64,000 nucleotides of DNA from Helichrysum umbraculigerum. Lineage: Eukaryota > Streptophyta > Magnoliopsida > Asterales > Asteraceae. Positions 1 through 12,592 of the stretch are shown here, one piece after another (the stretch's first letter is position 1; each line of letters starts with the position of its first letter). The notes beneath the pieces were generated by a model, which saw only the letters and a list, made by a program, of their open reading frames with translations, did not search any database and was not told where the DNA came from. The stretch lies in the NCBI GenBank assembly GCA_949592205.1, contig CATIUR010000005.1, positions 137,785,277-137,849,276 on the forward strand. Reading direction: 5' to 3'. The translations under genes were made by a program, and so were the position numbers.

Positions 1-1118
1 CCTACAGCCGAATAGCCGTATCCTTGAGAATCTAACTGGCTTAAGGAAATTAGATTCCTACGCATCTTGGGGACATACGCCACGCCACCAAGAGTGTAAA
101 CGGATCCGTGAAACAATTTTATTTTCACCACGCCAACACCTTCAACGTTGCATGTTGAACCGTCACCTAAAGTTAGCACTCCAGCCTTCTTTAACTCTAG
201 CTTATTAAAAAAGCCTTTCTTGCAACATACATGCATCGTACAACCAGAATCTAAAATCCATTCATCTTGAGTAGAAGTATTTATACTTTTGGAGACTGTG
301 AGAACATCTCCTAAATTAACCGATTCATTAACTGCTATCGCAGCCGACGAACCCCCAGATTTATCTTCACCTTTCTTCCAGAGTGGACAATCTTTCTTGT
401 AGTGACCCCACTCATGACATTTGAAGCACTGGACACCCTTCACGCTGTCTCTTGATCTGGACCTACTGCTACCAGATCTCTTTTCAGCAAACCTTCCCTT
501 TCCATGAATGACCAGAGCCAACTGATGCTCCGAATCATTGTTGGATCTTTGCCTCTTATCTTGAGATAAAAGCGCCGGTACTACTTCCTCCATCTTTACG
601 GTAGCTTTACCATATAAAATAGTAGTAACCAAAGTATCATACGAACTGGGAAGAGAGGTAAGAAGAATAAGGGTCTTATCATCTTCCTCAATATTAACCT
701 CAACTTTTGCAAGTTGATCAATCAGACCATTAAACACATTCATGTGTTCAATGATATTTCCGCCTTCCTCCATCTTCAACCGATACAGATCACGCTTCAA
801 GTTCAGCTTCGTGGTCATGTTCTTCCCGAGATATAACTTCTCGAGAGCCACCCACAAACCCGTCGCAGTTGTTTCTCCGCTGACATTGTTGATGATCTTA
901 TCACTGATGAAAAGGCGGATAGTACTGACACATCTTTCCTCAATGTCATTCCAATCGTCCTCCGTCATGTTTTCTGGCTTGCCATCCTTTTTACCCTTCA
1001 ACGGCTTCGCCAAGCCCTGTTGAACCAGAACATCCTTTACCCTTGCTTGCCACAACGTGAAATTTCCGGTTCCATCAAATTGCTCCACCTTAAAATGCAT
1101 AGTATTACTTCCCGCCAT
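1..1118 (-). CDS. Ty1/copia gag-protease, partial (runs off left edge)
   Basis: An uninterrupted minus-strand frame starts at ATG 1118 and is open to base 1 (372 codons). The N-terminal 200 residues look like a UBN2-type copia Gag. A CCHC zinc knuckle (C-x2-C-x4-H-x4-C) lies at 428-387 (about residues 231-244), and the aspartic protease DSG triad follows at about residue 290 inside WILDSGCTMH. A GAG-pre-integrase-like stretch runs to the edge. Gag packages element RNA and the protease would mature the polyprotein. The start was chosen because it is the first ATG 33 bases downstream of the primer binding site. Integrase, RT and the other LTR must lie outside the window. No stop or frameshift was seen, so the element may be fairly young. 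Confidence 0.9.
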   Translation of the reverse strand, partial: MAGSNTMHFKVEQFDGTGNFTLWQARVKDVLVQQGLAKPLKGKKDGKPENMTEDDWNDIEERCVSTIRLFISDKIINNVSGETTATGLWVALEKLYLGKNMTTKLNLKRDLYRLKMEEGGNIIEHMNVFNGLIDQLAKVEVNIEEDDKTLILLTSLPSSYDTLVTTILYGKATVKMEEVVPALLSQDKRQRSNNDSEHQLALVIHGKGRFAEKRSGSSRSRSRDSVKGVQCFKCHEWGHYKKDCPLWKKGEDKSGGSSAAIAVNESVNLGDVLTVSKSINTSTQDEWILDSGCTMHVCCKKGFFNKLELKKAGVLTLGDGSTCNVEGVGVVKIKLFHGSVYTLGGVAYVPKMRRNLISLSQLDSQGYGYSAV

Positions 1119-1150
1119 CTCAAACCAAAAATATCTTGAGAAACCTGGGT

Positions 1151-1162
1151 GCTCTGATACCA
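1151..1162 (-). promoter_or_regulatory. Primer binding site of the copia element
   Basis: On the minus strand this reads TGGTATCAGAGC, the usual plant complement of the initiator tRNA-Met 3' end. It sits 2 nt downstream of the LTR end and upstream of the gag ATG. Confidence 0.9.
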
Positions 1163-1164
1163 CT

Positions 1165-1333
1165 TGTTATAAAAACTTGTCTAAGACACCCACACGAGCG
1201 GAAGCGAGGATATAATTGTTTGAGACAAAACTTAACTTTGTTTTGTCCACCATCCAATTCACATATTAGTGTCCATCTAGATTTTTCTTTTGTCATGTGG
1301 AATTTTCCACAAAAGTCTATATCTTTCTCAACA
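1165..1333 (-). repeat. 5' LTR of the copia element (169 bp)
   Basis: In minus orientation it starts TGTTGAG and ends ATAACA directly before the primer binding site, so it has TG...CA ends. It is short for a copia LTR. The 5 bases beyond it (1334-1338, AATAT) would be one TSD copy; the other is outside the window. It is inserted into the LRR part of the NLR gene. Confidence 0.8.
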
Positions 1334-1659
1334 AATATCACAGCCTCCTTTTATGACTTTTATGAGCCAATTTTCAACAACTTTAATTTCAAGGAGCGTT
1401 CTATTTCCTCCGAGATTTAGCATGCGAAGTTTCGTTAGTAACTTCATCATGATGGCAGGAGGGAGATGCTATTATTCTCCATATCTAAGACTTTAACATG
1501 AACCAGGCATTGAACAAATTCATCTGAAATCATGGATAGTGTAGGATTGTCTTGTGTAAGTAAAATCTCAAGTAGCGGGACACATAGCGTGCGATTAGAT
1601 AGCTTAGAAATACTATTTTGCATGAGTGATATCCCAGTGCAGATTTCAAAGTCATCGTT
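1334..1659 (-). pseudogene. NLR gene fragment 3: start of the LRR region
   Basis: Minus-strand translation from 1659 continues exactly in frame from the NB-ARC part that ends at 13366, once the LTR element and one TCGTT copy are removed. It contains plant-NLR linker and LRR sequence, for example LLEILLTQDNPTLSMI and VKVLDMENNSISLLP, then a second leucine-rich stretch KLLTKLRMLNLGGN. The two LRR stretches are in different frames: a stop appears right after SLLPS near 1452, so a 1-base indel near 1455-1465 has broken the frame. The rest of the gene continues leftwards behind the copia insertion and is not visible. Clearly non-functional as it stands. Confidence 0.8.
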
Positions 1660-2284
1660 TGTAACACCCTCAAATTTCGGGTCGCGGAAGCAGTCGGGTC
1701 GGGTGTTACTAAATCAATTATCACAAGCATAAAGATATATAATGAACGACTCTAAATGAGACGTTGAAAATAGTTATACATTTACTAAATAAAACGTTTA
1801 CAAAGTTGATAGTGGTTTTCAAATACATAATTTGAAATACAAAGTAAATGCAGAGTTGTCCCGAAGTTTGAAAACATGCGACTCGAGCTAGCATAGCTTG
1901 TAGTGGTCCTAATCCTGCGGCCCACCTGAGAATACATACTAAAACAGGTCAGCTATAAAGCTGGTGAGTTCACAGAGTATTTAATATGAATCGTGTGATA
2001 ATACCATCCGTATTATAAAAAGCGGTTATCCACCGTGTATTTAGATTAAATGAGTTTGCAAAGACATTACAAAAGTTGTATATCGGGGTGTAGGTTACCC
2101 TAACCATATAATTTACTAGATGGTGGAGTTTAGTATGCATCGGCTATTAGTCTTTACATAGAGGTACGGGTTCCTAGAATTAGGTCATCTACCCATGTAG
2201 GAACCATAATATATGTTGATTGTTAATAAGTATCCCGAGTCCCAATAATCCATCGGATTATCCTGCAGTATATAAGTAATGAAA

Positions 2285-2875
2285 GTAGCACTACGTGCAT
2301 ACTTTATGTTCAAGAGCACCACGTACTTAAACTGGATAAACAATGAAGCACCACGTGCTTAAGGTCAAATGTATTGAGGCACTCCGTGCCTGATGTATGT
2401 AATAGGTATGCATATGTATGAAGCACCACGTGCTTAGCAATGTAGTAATGTATAGATAATCAGTAGTAGCACCACGTGCCAAGTAGTGGTTCAGCGAACC
2501 CGGAAGTAGCACAACGTGCCCGGAAGTAGCGCAACGCGCCCAGTGATGGCCCTACAGGCTCGGCAGTAGCATAACATGCCTACTGTGTGATCAAATGAAG
2601 CATTACATGCTTGTTTAACGTTAATGAAGCACTACGTGCTTAATGGTGTAAACAGGGTGTGTACATCTGTATATATATATATATACGCGAAGCACCCCGT
2701 GCTTGTTAGTGTAAGCGTGTGTACATCATCATGTACATGTAATCAGAAGTAGCACCACGTGCTAAATAGTGGTTCAACGAACCCGGAAGTAGCACAATGT
2801 GCCCGGAAGTAGCGCAACGCGCCCAGTGATGGCCCCACGGGCTCGATAGTAGCACAACGTGCTAAACAGTTTATG
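2285..2875. repeat. Array of about 20 short hairpins in LTR A (3-nt loops, varying stems)
   Basis: Units are short inverted repeats with a 3-nt loop, separated by roughly 10-40 bases. Examples: AAGCAC-cac-GTGCTT, AGGCAC-tcc-GTGCCT, GGTTC-agc-GAACC, AGCGC-aac-GCGC, AAGCAT-tac-ATGCTT and GGCCC-cac-GGGCT. The stem sequence changes from unit to unit but both arms change together. Confidence 0.85.
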
Positions 2876-3764
2876 TATGCATAAATTAGTGTAAGATATC
2901 TACAGATAAACACTACACTCAATTTATGTGCGTTTATTACCCTACGGTAATGTTGAAGGTGTAATCTAACAATCTACACCTATGAGTAAAGTTTAGTGTT
3001 CACAATGTATCTAAGTGTGACTAATCACCACCTAGATGATGGGCGTAGCATGTCATGTCTTGATGCGTATAAATGTCACCTAGCTATTCAGAGTAGTACA
3101 TAATGCCTAAGTGTGTCATCATATCACTTAGTTGTCGAAAAGTACCTACAGCACTTAAATGATGGATACTATCAGTCGGTTCTATAAATCGTGACTTGAT
3201 TAGTAAGCGTGGTCTCTAGGTCGTGTTTCACGAGTAAACTAGCCAAATCTAGTAATACTGAATCGCCGATGTGACGAAGTGTTTAATTGTTGTTTCTTGT
3301 ATAATTCTAGTTGTTGTCTTGCTAAGGCACACTTAGTTTGCATCGTATGTACGGTTGTCTCAAAGGCGTTGGGGTCTAACATGTCATTTGCAAACGTTTG
3401 TAAAGCAGTTGTAAGTTCGTTTATCAACGAAAAGTAAGTAAATCATGAGTATGTATCTCCCCCAAAATCAGTGAAAATAGTAAAAAGGAGGGGCTATGAA
3501 CTCACCTGGAGAGCTAGCGTCTTAGCGTGACGAGTCGTGCCAAGTAAAATCTCCTAATATCCTAAACACGAGAGATTTCGTACGTTTGTAAGTGCGGTTC
3601 GTTATGGATGGTTCGTAATAATAATTTATATTATTATTAGGTTCGAGTTTTCGTATACTTTATAAAGTATATTTGGTTTGGATTACAAGCCGTATCGTAT
3701 TTGAATTTTCATTTGAAAACGTTTTCCGACACTTAGAAAGATTTGGCAAATTTCTGTTTTCTGC

Positions 3765-4015
3765 GACACAACATGCGACACAATGGTTGTGTCGCATGGT
3801 ACGACACAATTCTGCGACACAAGGGTTGTGTCGCATGGATTCGAGGTGCTGAGTCAACAGCGACATAAGCGTTGTGTCGCATGGGTTTTGCGATATAAGA
3901 TGCGACACAAGATACGACATAATACGGTTTATACGACACAATAGTGCGACACAAGGGTTGTGTCGCATGGATGGTTTATGCGACACAATATGCGACACAA
4001 TGGTTGTGTCGCAAA
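3765..4015. repeat. Second hairpin array in LTR A (GCGACACAA stems)
   Basis: Repeated units of the form TGCGACACAA-ggg-TTGTGTCGCA, with loops such as TGG, GGG and GCG, plus several half units. Stems are 9-10 bp. The array generates a false Cys/His-rich minus-strand reading frame. Confidence 0.8.
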
Positions 4016-4458
4016 GATGAACACCCAGACAGTCAGCAGCGACTGTCGCATTTTTCCGATCAAAAACCCAATCCAAGCGTGTTTTTGAGCTATAAAATCG
4101 TGTTTCTTTGTTGTATTGGTTAATACTAAGTATGTTAAACACTATTATGAAAGAAAACTTCAAAATCTAAAGATTTACGGGATTTGTCGGAAACTTACAA
4201 GTGGTCGGATTTGAAATCCGAAAAGGTGGTTGTGTAGATCGTGAACTCGTGATCGTTTTTCTCTAAATGGCCCAAGCGATTTGAGATCGTTTTGTGGTAG
4301 TTTTTATGTGATTAGTGAGTATTTTAGAGAGAAGATTGAGAGAGAAATGGAAGTAGAGAGAGAGAGAGTGGAGTTGAAAATGAGGTGAAAAAGGGGGAGG
4401 AAGTTGGGTTTTGTCCAACACAGATCCCCAGTGCGCGGACTGTGGTCTCCAACCACAG

Positions 4459-6531
4459 TGTAACATCCGCAAATCGGGCCTAGAAGTTTTATACTATTTT
4501 CGGGATTTAAATAATTATTTAAATGAGATAGGAAATTTATTGTTAGTTTATTTAAAAATAAATAGGTGAAAGAGTCACATGAATTATTGTGACTAATAAA
4601 ATAATATTTGTTTTAAATGGTGGAACCTGACGGTAAAATAAAATACTTTTCCTCGCGGGTATTTTCGGGTTCCTGGCAATAGGTTTAGAGCGGGTATTAT
4701 TTTATACTAGTGGAAGTTGGTTAAAAGAGTGGTGGCCGACTTATTTTCCCCATTTTCTATTCTTGATCTTTTTCTCATCTCTATCTCTTTTACATACACA
4801 CACATACATACATATCAAAATCAAAAGAAAGAAAAGAGAGAAAGATTGCTTGTGATCTTGCTATAGCTTCATCTTCTTCACTAGATCATCATCATCGTCT
4901 TTAAATTGTGAGTGTTCATCATATATATGTGTACATATTAATAATTTAGGGTTTATGATTATGTATGTGATTGATGATGATATATGATGATATGTGTTGT
5001 TGGTTAGTATTATAAAGTGTTATTTGTTGTATGTAATCGATTTGATACGTTGATTTGGTGAATTGGGGTTTTGATTTCGGGTATAAGGTTAGAACAGCAG
5101 GTACAGGGGCTGTTCGTCATGGGAATCCGGCGGATTCACGGGAATCCGGCGGATTCAATTATAAATTGGGGAATCCGGCGTATTCCGGACCGTATTCACG
5201 AACGTATTCCCTTGAATCCGGGCGGATTCATTTTGTTTCAGGCTTATTGTTCAGCTGTTGATTATTATGTTATTGATTTATACATCGAACTTAATTTGTG
5301 CTAATGTTAAGTGATTGATGATATGTGTTAGTAATGTTTTGGACTTAGTTCATGTTACTTAGGCTAATTAAGTTTTGTAATTAGTTAAGCAGTGGTTACT
5401 TAATGGTTTGATATCATGAGCTTGTAAATATGTTATATAAGTGTAACATGATATAAGGGATATGGAATTAGAAGATTATGTAATAAATGGTATATCACTA
5501 TGTGTATGTGCTTATGATTTGGTGCCATAAGTGTAAGCTACCATTTAATAATTATATTCGATTATCCGGTAATTATTATCATATTGATATGATATAGTGT
5601 CTGACGAGACATTGCGATATGTTATATGATTATAACGTGTATTGTTTATTATACTAAGATTACCATTGTGACAAGTTACTAACTTGTGGTATTCTGTAAT
5701 GTTTTAGATACGCGGAAGACTCAGTGACATTAGACTACTGAGTGGACGACTATGATTATCGGTGAGTGGATCTTGGACTTTCTGTCTAAGTTAGTTGTAA
5801 CAACATGGTTACAACGGGTAAACTTGGTTTATTGCAATGATTGCATTAATATTATATTGGCATGTTGGCTAAACCTTTGATTGATTATTGGCGTCCATTG
5901 TGCTATGATAGTTGTGGACTATTTGATTTGGTGGGGGTCAACTAATGTGTTGGGTTTGGATACTATTACTAGGACTTCGCAAGTGCCTTGTACATGTGTT
6001 GGACACTGAAATTGCGTCGTGTGTAGTAATAGTACCAAACTATCGGTCTAACCTCTGATTTGGCCGTCAGATGGTTTTAAGTGTTACTTGGGGAACCATC
6101 CGCGGCATGAGGGTACCTCAAGGACCACCGATCCTTCTATGTTGCTTGTGCATTGCTTGGTTATAGGCATGTGTTAAGCTGAGTTAGATTGATAGCTTGG
6201 GATCTATTCACTTAGCTTCGTGCTAACCCCTCATTACTTCTTGCAGGTTTACTTCTGTATGTGGGTGGGCAAGAAGTACATATGGAATGGAATGTTTGAC
6301 AGGCTCACTCTGAAATGGATAATACGTTAATGATTTAACAACCCATTGGGATTTCTATAACACCTAAACTTAATGTATGTAATGATTAGAATAATCTAGT
6401 TTTAAAGGTTTGTATATAAATGGATTGCTATTTGAAATGTATGTATGCAATCCACTGGTTTCTATTAATCAGGCGCTTCCGATATGTTTTAAAAAAAAAA
6501 AAAAATGTCCTTGTATAGAGCGGGTGTTATA
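4459..6531 (+). repeat. 5' LTR of element D (2,073 bp)
   Basis: It starts TGTAACATCC and ends GGGTGTTATA, a CA-to-TA variant of the usual end, 3 nt before the primer binding site. Comparing it by eye with the 3' LTR, I noticed only two substitutions (near 4577 and 4672), and the offset of 6,057 stays constant throughout, so there is no net indel. Confidence 0.9.
5118..5232. repeat. Hairpin cluster GAATCC-ggc-GGATTC in the 5' LTR of D
   Basis: Several copies of GAATCCGGCGGATTC and variants (GGCGTATTC, GGGCGGATTC). These are 6-bp stems with 3-4-nt loops. An identical cluster lies at 11175-11289 in the 3' LTR. Confidence 0.85.
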
Positions 6532-6534
6532 AAT

Positions 6535-6546
6535 TGGTATCAGAGC
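6535..6546 (+). promoter_or_regulatory. Primer binding site of element D
   Basis: TGGTATCAGAGC, complementary to the 3' end of initiator tRNA-Met, 3 nt after the 5' LTR. Confidence 0.92.
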
Positions 6547-9500
6547 ATAGGTTTGGGTGAATTGGACATTGGTTATGTTCAATCCCAAATCTATATGATG
6601 TGTCAAGTCAAACATTCCAGGGATGGGGTTTAGTAATTGTATGAAAATGTGGTTATTGAATATGTACTAACCTATAACAAGTTCCAAGAGTGTTGTTTTG
6701 GATGCAGAGACGGAGGAACATGAGGAACCGTCTGGTATTCTCAATGATTCCTCAATACTCGTGGGCCTAGATGTGCCAGGTAATTTCTGATAAGCTTGAT
6801 GAATTTTAATAAGCTTTGACTGTTTGCTTTACTATGATATGATTGTTAGTAAAGTAAATTGAATTATTGGTGAATAACGCTTGTTAATAAGTTGATAAAT
6901 GCAAGGTGTGATTATAGATCCTTGCTAGGGAATTATTTGATAAATGATAAACTAAATTGATGTGACTTGATATGATGAAATTAATGGGATGTTGGTATTC
7001 TCCATTAATAGGTTTCGAGTCGTGTTGTTATGTGAATTATAAGGAGTCTAGTTATGGGAATATGTGTATTGACTTGGAAAAGTCAAAGTTGAATGTGGTT
7101 GTGTCAAACTGGATAATAACTATGTTACAAAGTGATGAATGTGACTAGATGTTTATGTGTTTAGCATTGATCATAATTGGGTTGAATGATGATCTTTGTA
7201 TTGAAAGTGTTAAGATAGAAAATCAAAGTGGTCAACGAGTCCAAATGTGTGTTGACAAGTTGTGAAAAGTTAAAGTGATTATGAAATTGGAAAATTTGTT
7301 GAAATTGATTTAAAAATGATGATTTTAATGTGGATTGGTGTTTTAGAGTTATAGCATAATACCAATATTGAAAATGATTTTGTTTGACTTGGAATAGTCA
7401 ACAAAGTGTGAATTGATTGTTTGTATAGTGGTTATATGGGTTGAAACCCAAATGGGTTGTTAAAGTACCCAAATGGGTCGGTTATTGGTCAAATGGTTAA
7501 AATGCATGTTGGTTCGAAAATAATGAATGTTAAAGTGACTTTAAGTCATAAGTATAGTAACAAAGTGCGTGAAAGTGTTTTGGATAGTCAATGTGGTTGA
7601 TTGGTAAAATTTGCCCATTTGGACCCCTAAACGGGTCAATGAGTTAAAACATGATAGGACGAGTATATGAGGGTGTTGAAAGTGCCCACACGTCACAAAT
7701 ATATGTAGAAACATGTTGGCAAAGGGTGGAACCCTGAAAGTATGCCGTTTGGAATATAGCGTGTCAACCAAAATGGTCCAAAATGGCCTAAAATTGGTTA
7801 TACGTCCGTTTTCTCGTAAAACGTGTAAATTGAAAAAGTGGAAAAATGGAAAGTTGCATTTTGATTATATGAGGGGGCCTGCAAAATTTCAGAGTCTAAC
7901 TCTTTACGGTTTAGGAGATATGCGCGTTTGAGTTTCGTATTTTTGCACTAAAATTGCAGACTTGTTACAGCAGGTTGAATCCGGACGGATTCCCTTAAAT
8001 CCGGACGGATTCCCATGAATCCGGACGGATTCCTTGACCGGATTCCTTAAAAATGGTTCTGTCCTAAAATTTGGCCTTGAATCCGGCGGATTCCCCGGAA
8101 TCCGACCGTATTCCCTTCAATCCGAGCGGATTCCCCAGAATCCGGCGGATTCCCCTTTATTTGAGACATTTCTTGTATTATGTGTTATATTAAGTGAATT
8201 TAATATGAAAATTCGTAAATTTCGACGTTCGACGTAACGTTGGTCGTAAAATTTCCGCTATGAAATTTCGGTGTCCGATTAAGACGAAATTTACATGTCC
8301 ACTCAAAAACGGGCCAACGGTCAAAGCTCATCGCTTTGCCATGAGCCCTGTCAGTTTTCGGCACTTCGGGGTCGTTTGGGGCCCGAAAATCGCGTTTTAG
8401 TGTTTTTCGGACATTATTTCGGACTTTTAGCTTATGATTTGTATTGGACTTTTGTTTCTTTGAGCCCAGGGATCATTCCTGTGACTATATGCAATATTAA
8501 AAGTTGTTTTAAGAGGCCTATATGGTTCTTTGTGTAGGAGTTGTTTGTAGACAGTTTATTTAACTGTATAGTATACCAGTAAGGGTATGGTTGCTTGTTC
8601 CTTGTTAGGGTAAATAGATATTGATTATGTGAATCATGTTATATGAATTATTTGAAATACAATAAAGTAAATGAATCATGTAAAATATTAGAAATTGATT
8701 GAAGTGAGCATTTTAAGAATTGTGAGTTAAGTACATGAGCTTGTATCTATATGATAATCGAACAGGAAATGCACAATTGTAACTAAACTAAAGAAGTATA
8801 GATTGGTGACAATATGTTAAGAATTTCACATAATAGTGATAATATAGTTAGTATTAAACCTTATGAATGCACTATTAGTATTAATTGCTATATTAGTGCT
8901 TAAAATTGTGCTATGTACTAAAAGTGTTGATGGAGGTGGTTGTGTTAGACATTACACCTGTGTTAATGAGATGGTGAAAAAATGGTGTTAAATGTCTGTG
9001 TTGATTATATCCACCTGACTATATGATTAGTCTTACATTCCAAGGAATATGTGGAATAGGTAACAAGTAAATATCTGATTTTGTACTTGTTGTTAAAGTG
9101 ATATCATTGTTAATGATATATATGAAATTAAAGATTAATCACTTTGAAGATTAACGGTATGAAGTGACCTGAGAATGAAGTGTGAATGACATAATATGAC
9201 GACGTCTGGCCAACGTATTTGTATTATGCCATTTCACATGGAGTTGTTGAGGTTATTAAGTACCCAATGAAGCTAAATGATTTTAAAATAACGGATGATA
9301 TAGGTTGACCTGCGGTTATGAAATAGTTATTGATTTACTAAAATTGAGGTAGTAGTAAACTACTAAAACTATTGATTAATGTGATATCATTATAAAGGAA
9401 GAATTTTGGACTGTTTCTATTACTTGTTAAAACGTATAAGTGGTTATTCGGTGATGATAATTAAAGCTTGGTAAAGACTACCATTGTTGGATAGTCTATT

Positions 9501-10501
9501 GTAGGGAAAAAGCAAAATAGTCAGGAAAATAAGAGTTTACTTGTCGGATTGATAATCTTATTATAATTATGTGCGAATTACGTATAATCTTTCGTATTTT
9601 TGCTTATCTAATGACTAGATAAAGTAGTAAATTGTAATTTGAAAAGTTATGTGATGAGAAAAGTTAAGTAGGGGTCGGCTAAATTGGATTAAATATGTGA
9701 ATATTGTTGAAAAATGTGTTGATGATTAGCACATTTTGTTAATGTGGTACGTGTGCTAGTATAGCAAAGTACCCATTGAACGAGACTTAGCATGTATCCA
9801 ATATGATTTGGTGCTAAGTGATTGTGTAATTATATGATTATGGTAGTAACCATAGGATTTGACCTCTACTTTGCTTATCAATACGTGGTTAGTGTTACAT
9901 GATTCCGAGATATTTTAATAAAAAAATGGGTTTCATGTACCTCGGTGATATGTGGATATTAGCGTGAATGCTAATTATAATTGAAAATTGAATTTCATTG
10001 ATGATATGTGTATTGTGGTTTCCATAACCATTGTTTTGTTATTGAAAAGGATACAATTCATATATTAATTTTAAAGACCTAGCACGTCGTTAGATTCTGG
10101 TTATGAGAGTATATTACTTTACTTATGTTAAGTGATAACTTGTTTTAAAACGTTCAATGTGTATATGAAGATAAGATTAGGTACATTATATGTGCTGAAA
10201 TGAGAAATTGAAGCATGTACATTGGATATGTGCATGTGTAATTAGGTTGAAAACATATATCTTAAAATGGATTAAATGTATACATATTTTGTGTATGTGT
10301 GATTAGTGATTAAGATACGCATAGAGATGATATGCATAAGTAATTTAAATTGTACATTTAACTTATGTGCAATTAGTGATATATAATTATGTAGTTAGGG
10401 AATTGGAAATAAAGTGTGAACCAAACTTCACACGAGGTAGGATGTGATTAAATTCCCTAGACTAATTAAGGATGATTAGATTTCGAGGACGAAATCTCTT
10501 T
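6547..10501 (+). other. Non-coding internal region of element D
   Basis: About 4 kb, AT-rich, with no frame resembling gag, protease, RT, RNase H or integrase. The largest open stretches are short and without recognisable similarity. Mobilisation would need proteins supplied by a related autonomous element. Confidence 0.8.
7977..8153. repeat. Internal hairpin cluster in element D
   Basis: About seven units of GAATCCGGACGGATTC or GAATCCGGCGGATTC, the same stem as in the D LTRs. It lies within the internal region, 1.4 kb from the 5' LTR, so the motif is not confined to the LTRs. Confidence 0.85.
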
Positions 10502-10515
10502 AAGGGGGAGAGATT
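10502..10515 (+). promoter_or_regulatory. Polypurine tract of element D
   Basis: AAGGGGGAGAGATT immediately precedes the 3' LTR start, the expected plus-strand priming site. Confidence 0.9.
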
Positions 10516-12588
10516 TGTAACATCCGCAAATCGGGCCTAGAAGTTTTATACTATTTTCGGGATTTAAATAATTATTTAAATGAGATAGGAAATTTATTGT
10601 TAGTTTATTTAAAAATAAATAGGTGAAAGAGTCACAGGAATTATTGTGACTAATAAAATAATATTTGTTTTAAATGGTGGAACCTGACGGTAAAATAAAA
10701 TACTTTTCCTCGCGGGTATTTTCGGGTTCCAGGCAATAGGTTTAGAGCGGGTATTATTTTATACTAGTGGAAGTTGGTTAAAAGAGTGGTGGCCGACTTA
10801 TTTTCCCCATTTTCTATTCTTGATCTTTTTCTCATCTCTATCTCTTTTACATACACACACATACATACATATCAAAATCAAAAGAAAGAAAAGAGAGAAA
10901 GATTGCTTGTGATCTTGCTATAGCTTCATCTTCTTCACTAGATCATCATCATCGTCTTTAAATTGTGAGTGTTCATCATATATATGTGTACATATTAATA
11001 ATTTAGGGTTTATGATTATGTATGTGATTGATGATGATATATGATGATATGTGTTGTTGGTTAGTATTATAAAGTGTTATTTGTTGTATGTAATCGATTT
11101 GATACGTTGATTTGGTGAATTGGGGTTTTGATTTCGGGTATAAGGTTAGAACAGCAGGTACAGGGGCTGTTCGTCATGGGAATCCGGCGGATTCACGGGA
11201 ATCCGGCGGATTCAATTATAAATTGGGGAATCCGGCGTATTCCGGACCGTATTCACGAACGTATTCCCTTGAATCCGGGCGGATTCATTTTGTTTCAGGC
11301 TTATTGTTCAGCTGTTGATTATTATGTTATTGATTTATACATCGAACTTAATTTGTGCTAATGTTAAGTGATTGATGATATGTGTTAGTAATGTTTTGGA
11401 CTTAGTTCATGTTACTTAGGCTAATTAAGTTTTGTAATTAGTTAAGCAGTGGTTACTTAATGGTTTGATATCATGAGCTTGTAAATATGTTATATAAGTG
11501 TAACATGATATAAGGGATATGGAATTAGAAGATTATGTAATAAATGGTATATCACTATGTGTATGTGCTTATGATTTGGTGCCATAAGTGTAAGCTACCA
11601 TTTAATAATTATATTCGATTATCCGGTAATTATTATCATATTGATATGATATAGTGTCTGACGAGACATTGCGATATGTTATATGATTATAACGTGTATT
11701 GTTTATTATACTAAGATTACCATTGTGACAAGTTACTAACTTGTGGTATTCTGTAATGTTTTAGATACGCGGAAGACTCAGTGACATTAGACTACTGAGT
11801 GGACGACTATGATTATCGGTGAGTGGATCTTGGACTTTCTGTCTAAGTTAGTTGTAACAACATGGTTACAACGGGTAAACTTGGTTTATTGCAATGATTG
11901 CATTAATATTATATTGGCATGTTGGCTAAACCTTTGATTGATTATTGGCGTCCATTGTGCTATGATAGTTGTGGACTATTTGATTTGGTGGGGGTCAACT
12001 AATGTGTTGGGTTTGGATACTATTACTAGGACTTCGCAAGTGCCTTGTACATGTGTTGGACACTGAAATTGCGTCGTGTGTAGTAATAGTACCAAACTAT
12101 CGGTCTAACCTCTGATTTGGCCGTCAGATGGTTTTAAGTGTTACTTGGGGAACCATCCGCGGCATGAGGGTACCTCAAGGACCACCGATCCTTCTATGTT
12201 GCTTGTGCATTGCTTGGTTATAGGCATGTGTTAAGCTGAGTTAGATTGATAGCTTGGGATCTATTCACTTAGCTTCGTGCTAACCCCTCATTACTTCTTG
12301 CAGGTTTACTTCTGTATGTGGGTGGGCAAGAAGTACATATGGAATGGAATGTTTGACAGGCTCACTCTGAAATGGATAATACGTTAATGATTTAACAACC
12401 CATTGGGATTTCTATAACACCTAAACTTAATGTATGTAATGATTAGAATAATCTAGTTTTAAAGGTTTGTATATAAATGGATTGCTATTTGAAATGTATG
12501 TATGCAATCCACTGGTTTCTATTAATCAGGCGCTTCCGATATGTTTTAAAAAAAAAAAAAAATGTCCTTGTATAGAGCGGGTGTTATA
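10516..12588 (+). repeat. 3' LTR of element D
   Basis: It duplicates 4459-6531 almost perfectly, including the hairpin cluster and the A-run near 12550. It ends GTGTTATA at 12588, after which the sequence departs from the 5' copy and enters SINE-like units rather than the TSD. Confidence 0.9.
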
Positions 12589-12592
12589 AATG

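Noticed and set aside
1120..1341. 73-aa minus-strand frame
   Set aside because: It corresponds to the short copia LTR and primer site, not a gene.
3660..4163. 167-aa minus-strand Cys/His-rich frame
   Set aside because: Translation of the GCGACACAA hairpin repeats in LTR A.
5055..5304. Plus-strand frames with NPADS/RRIP repeats, identical copies at 11112-11361
   Set aside because: Read-through of GAATCCGGCGGATTC units in the two LTRs of element D; identity reflects LTR duplication, not coding.
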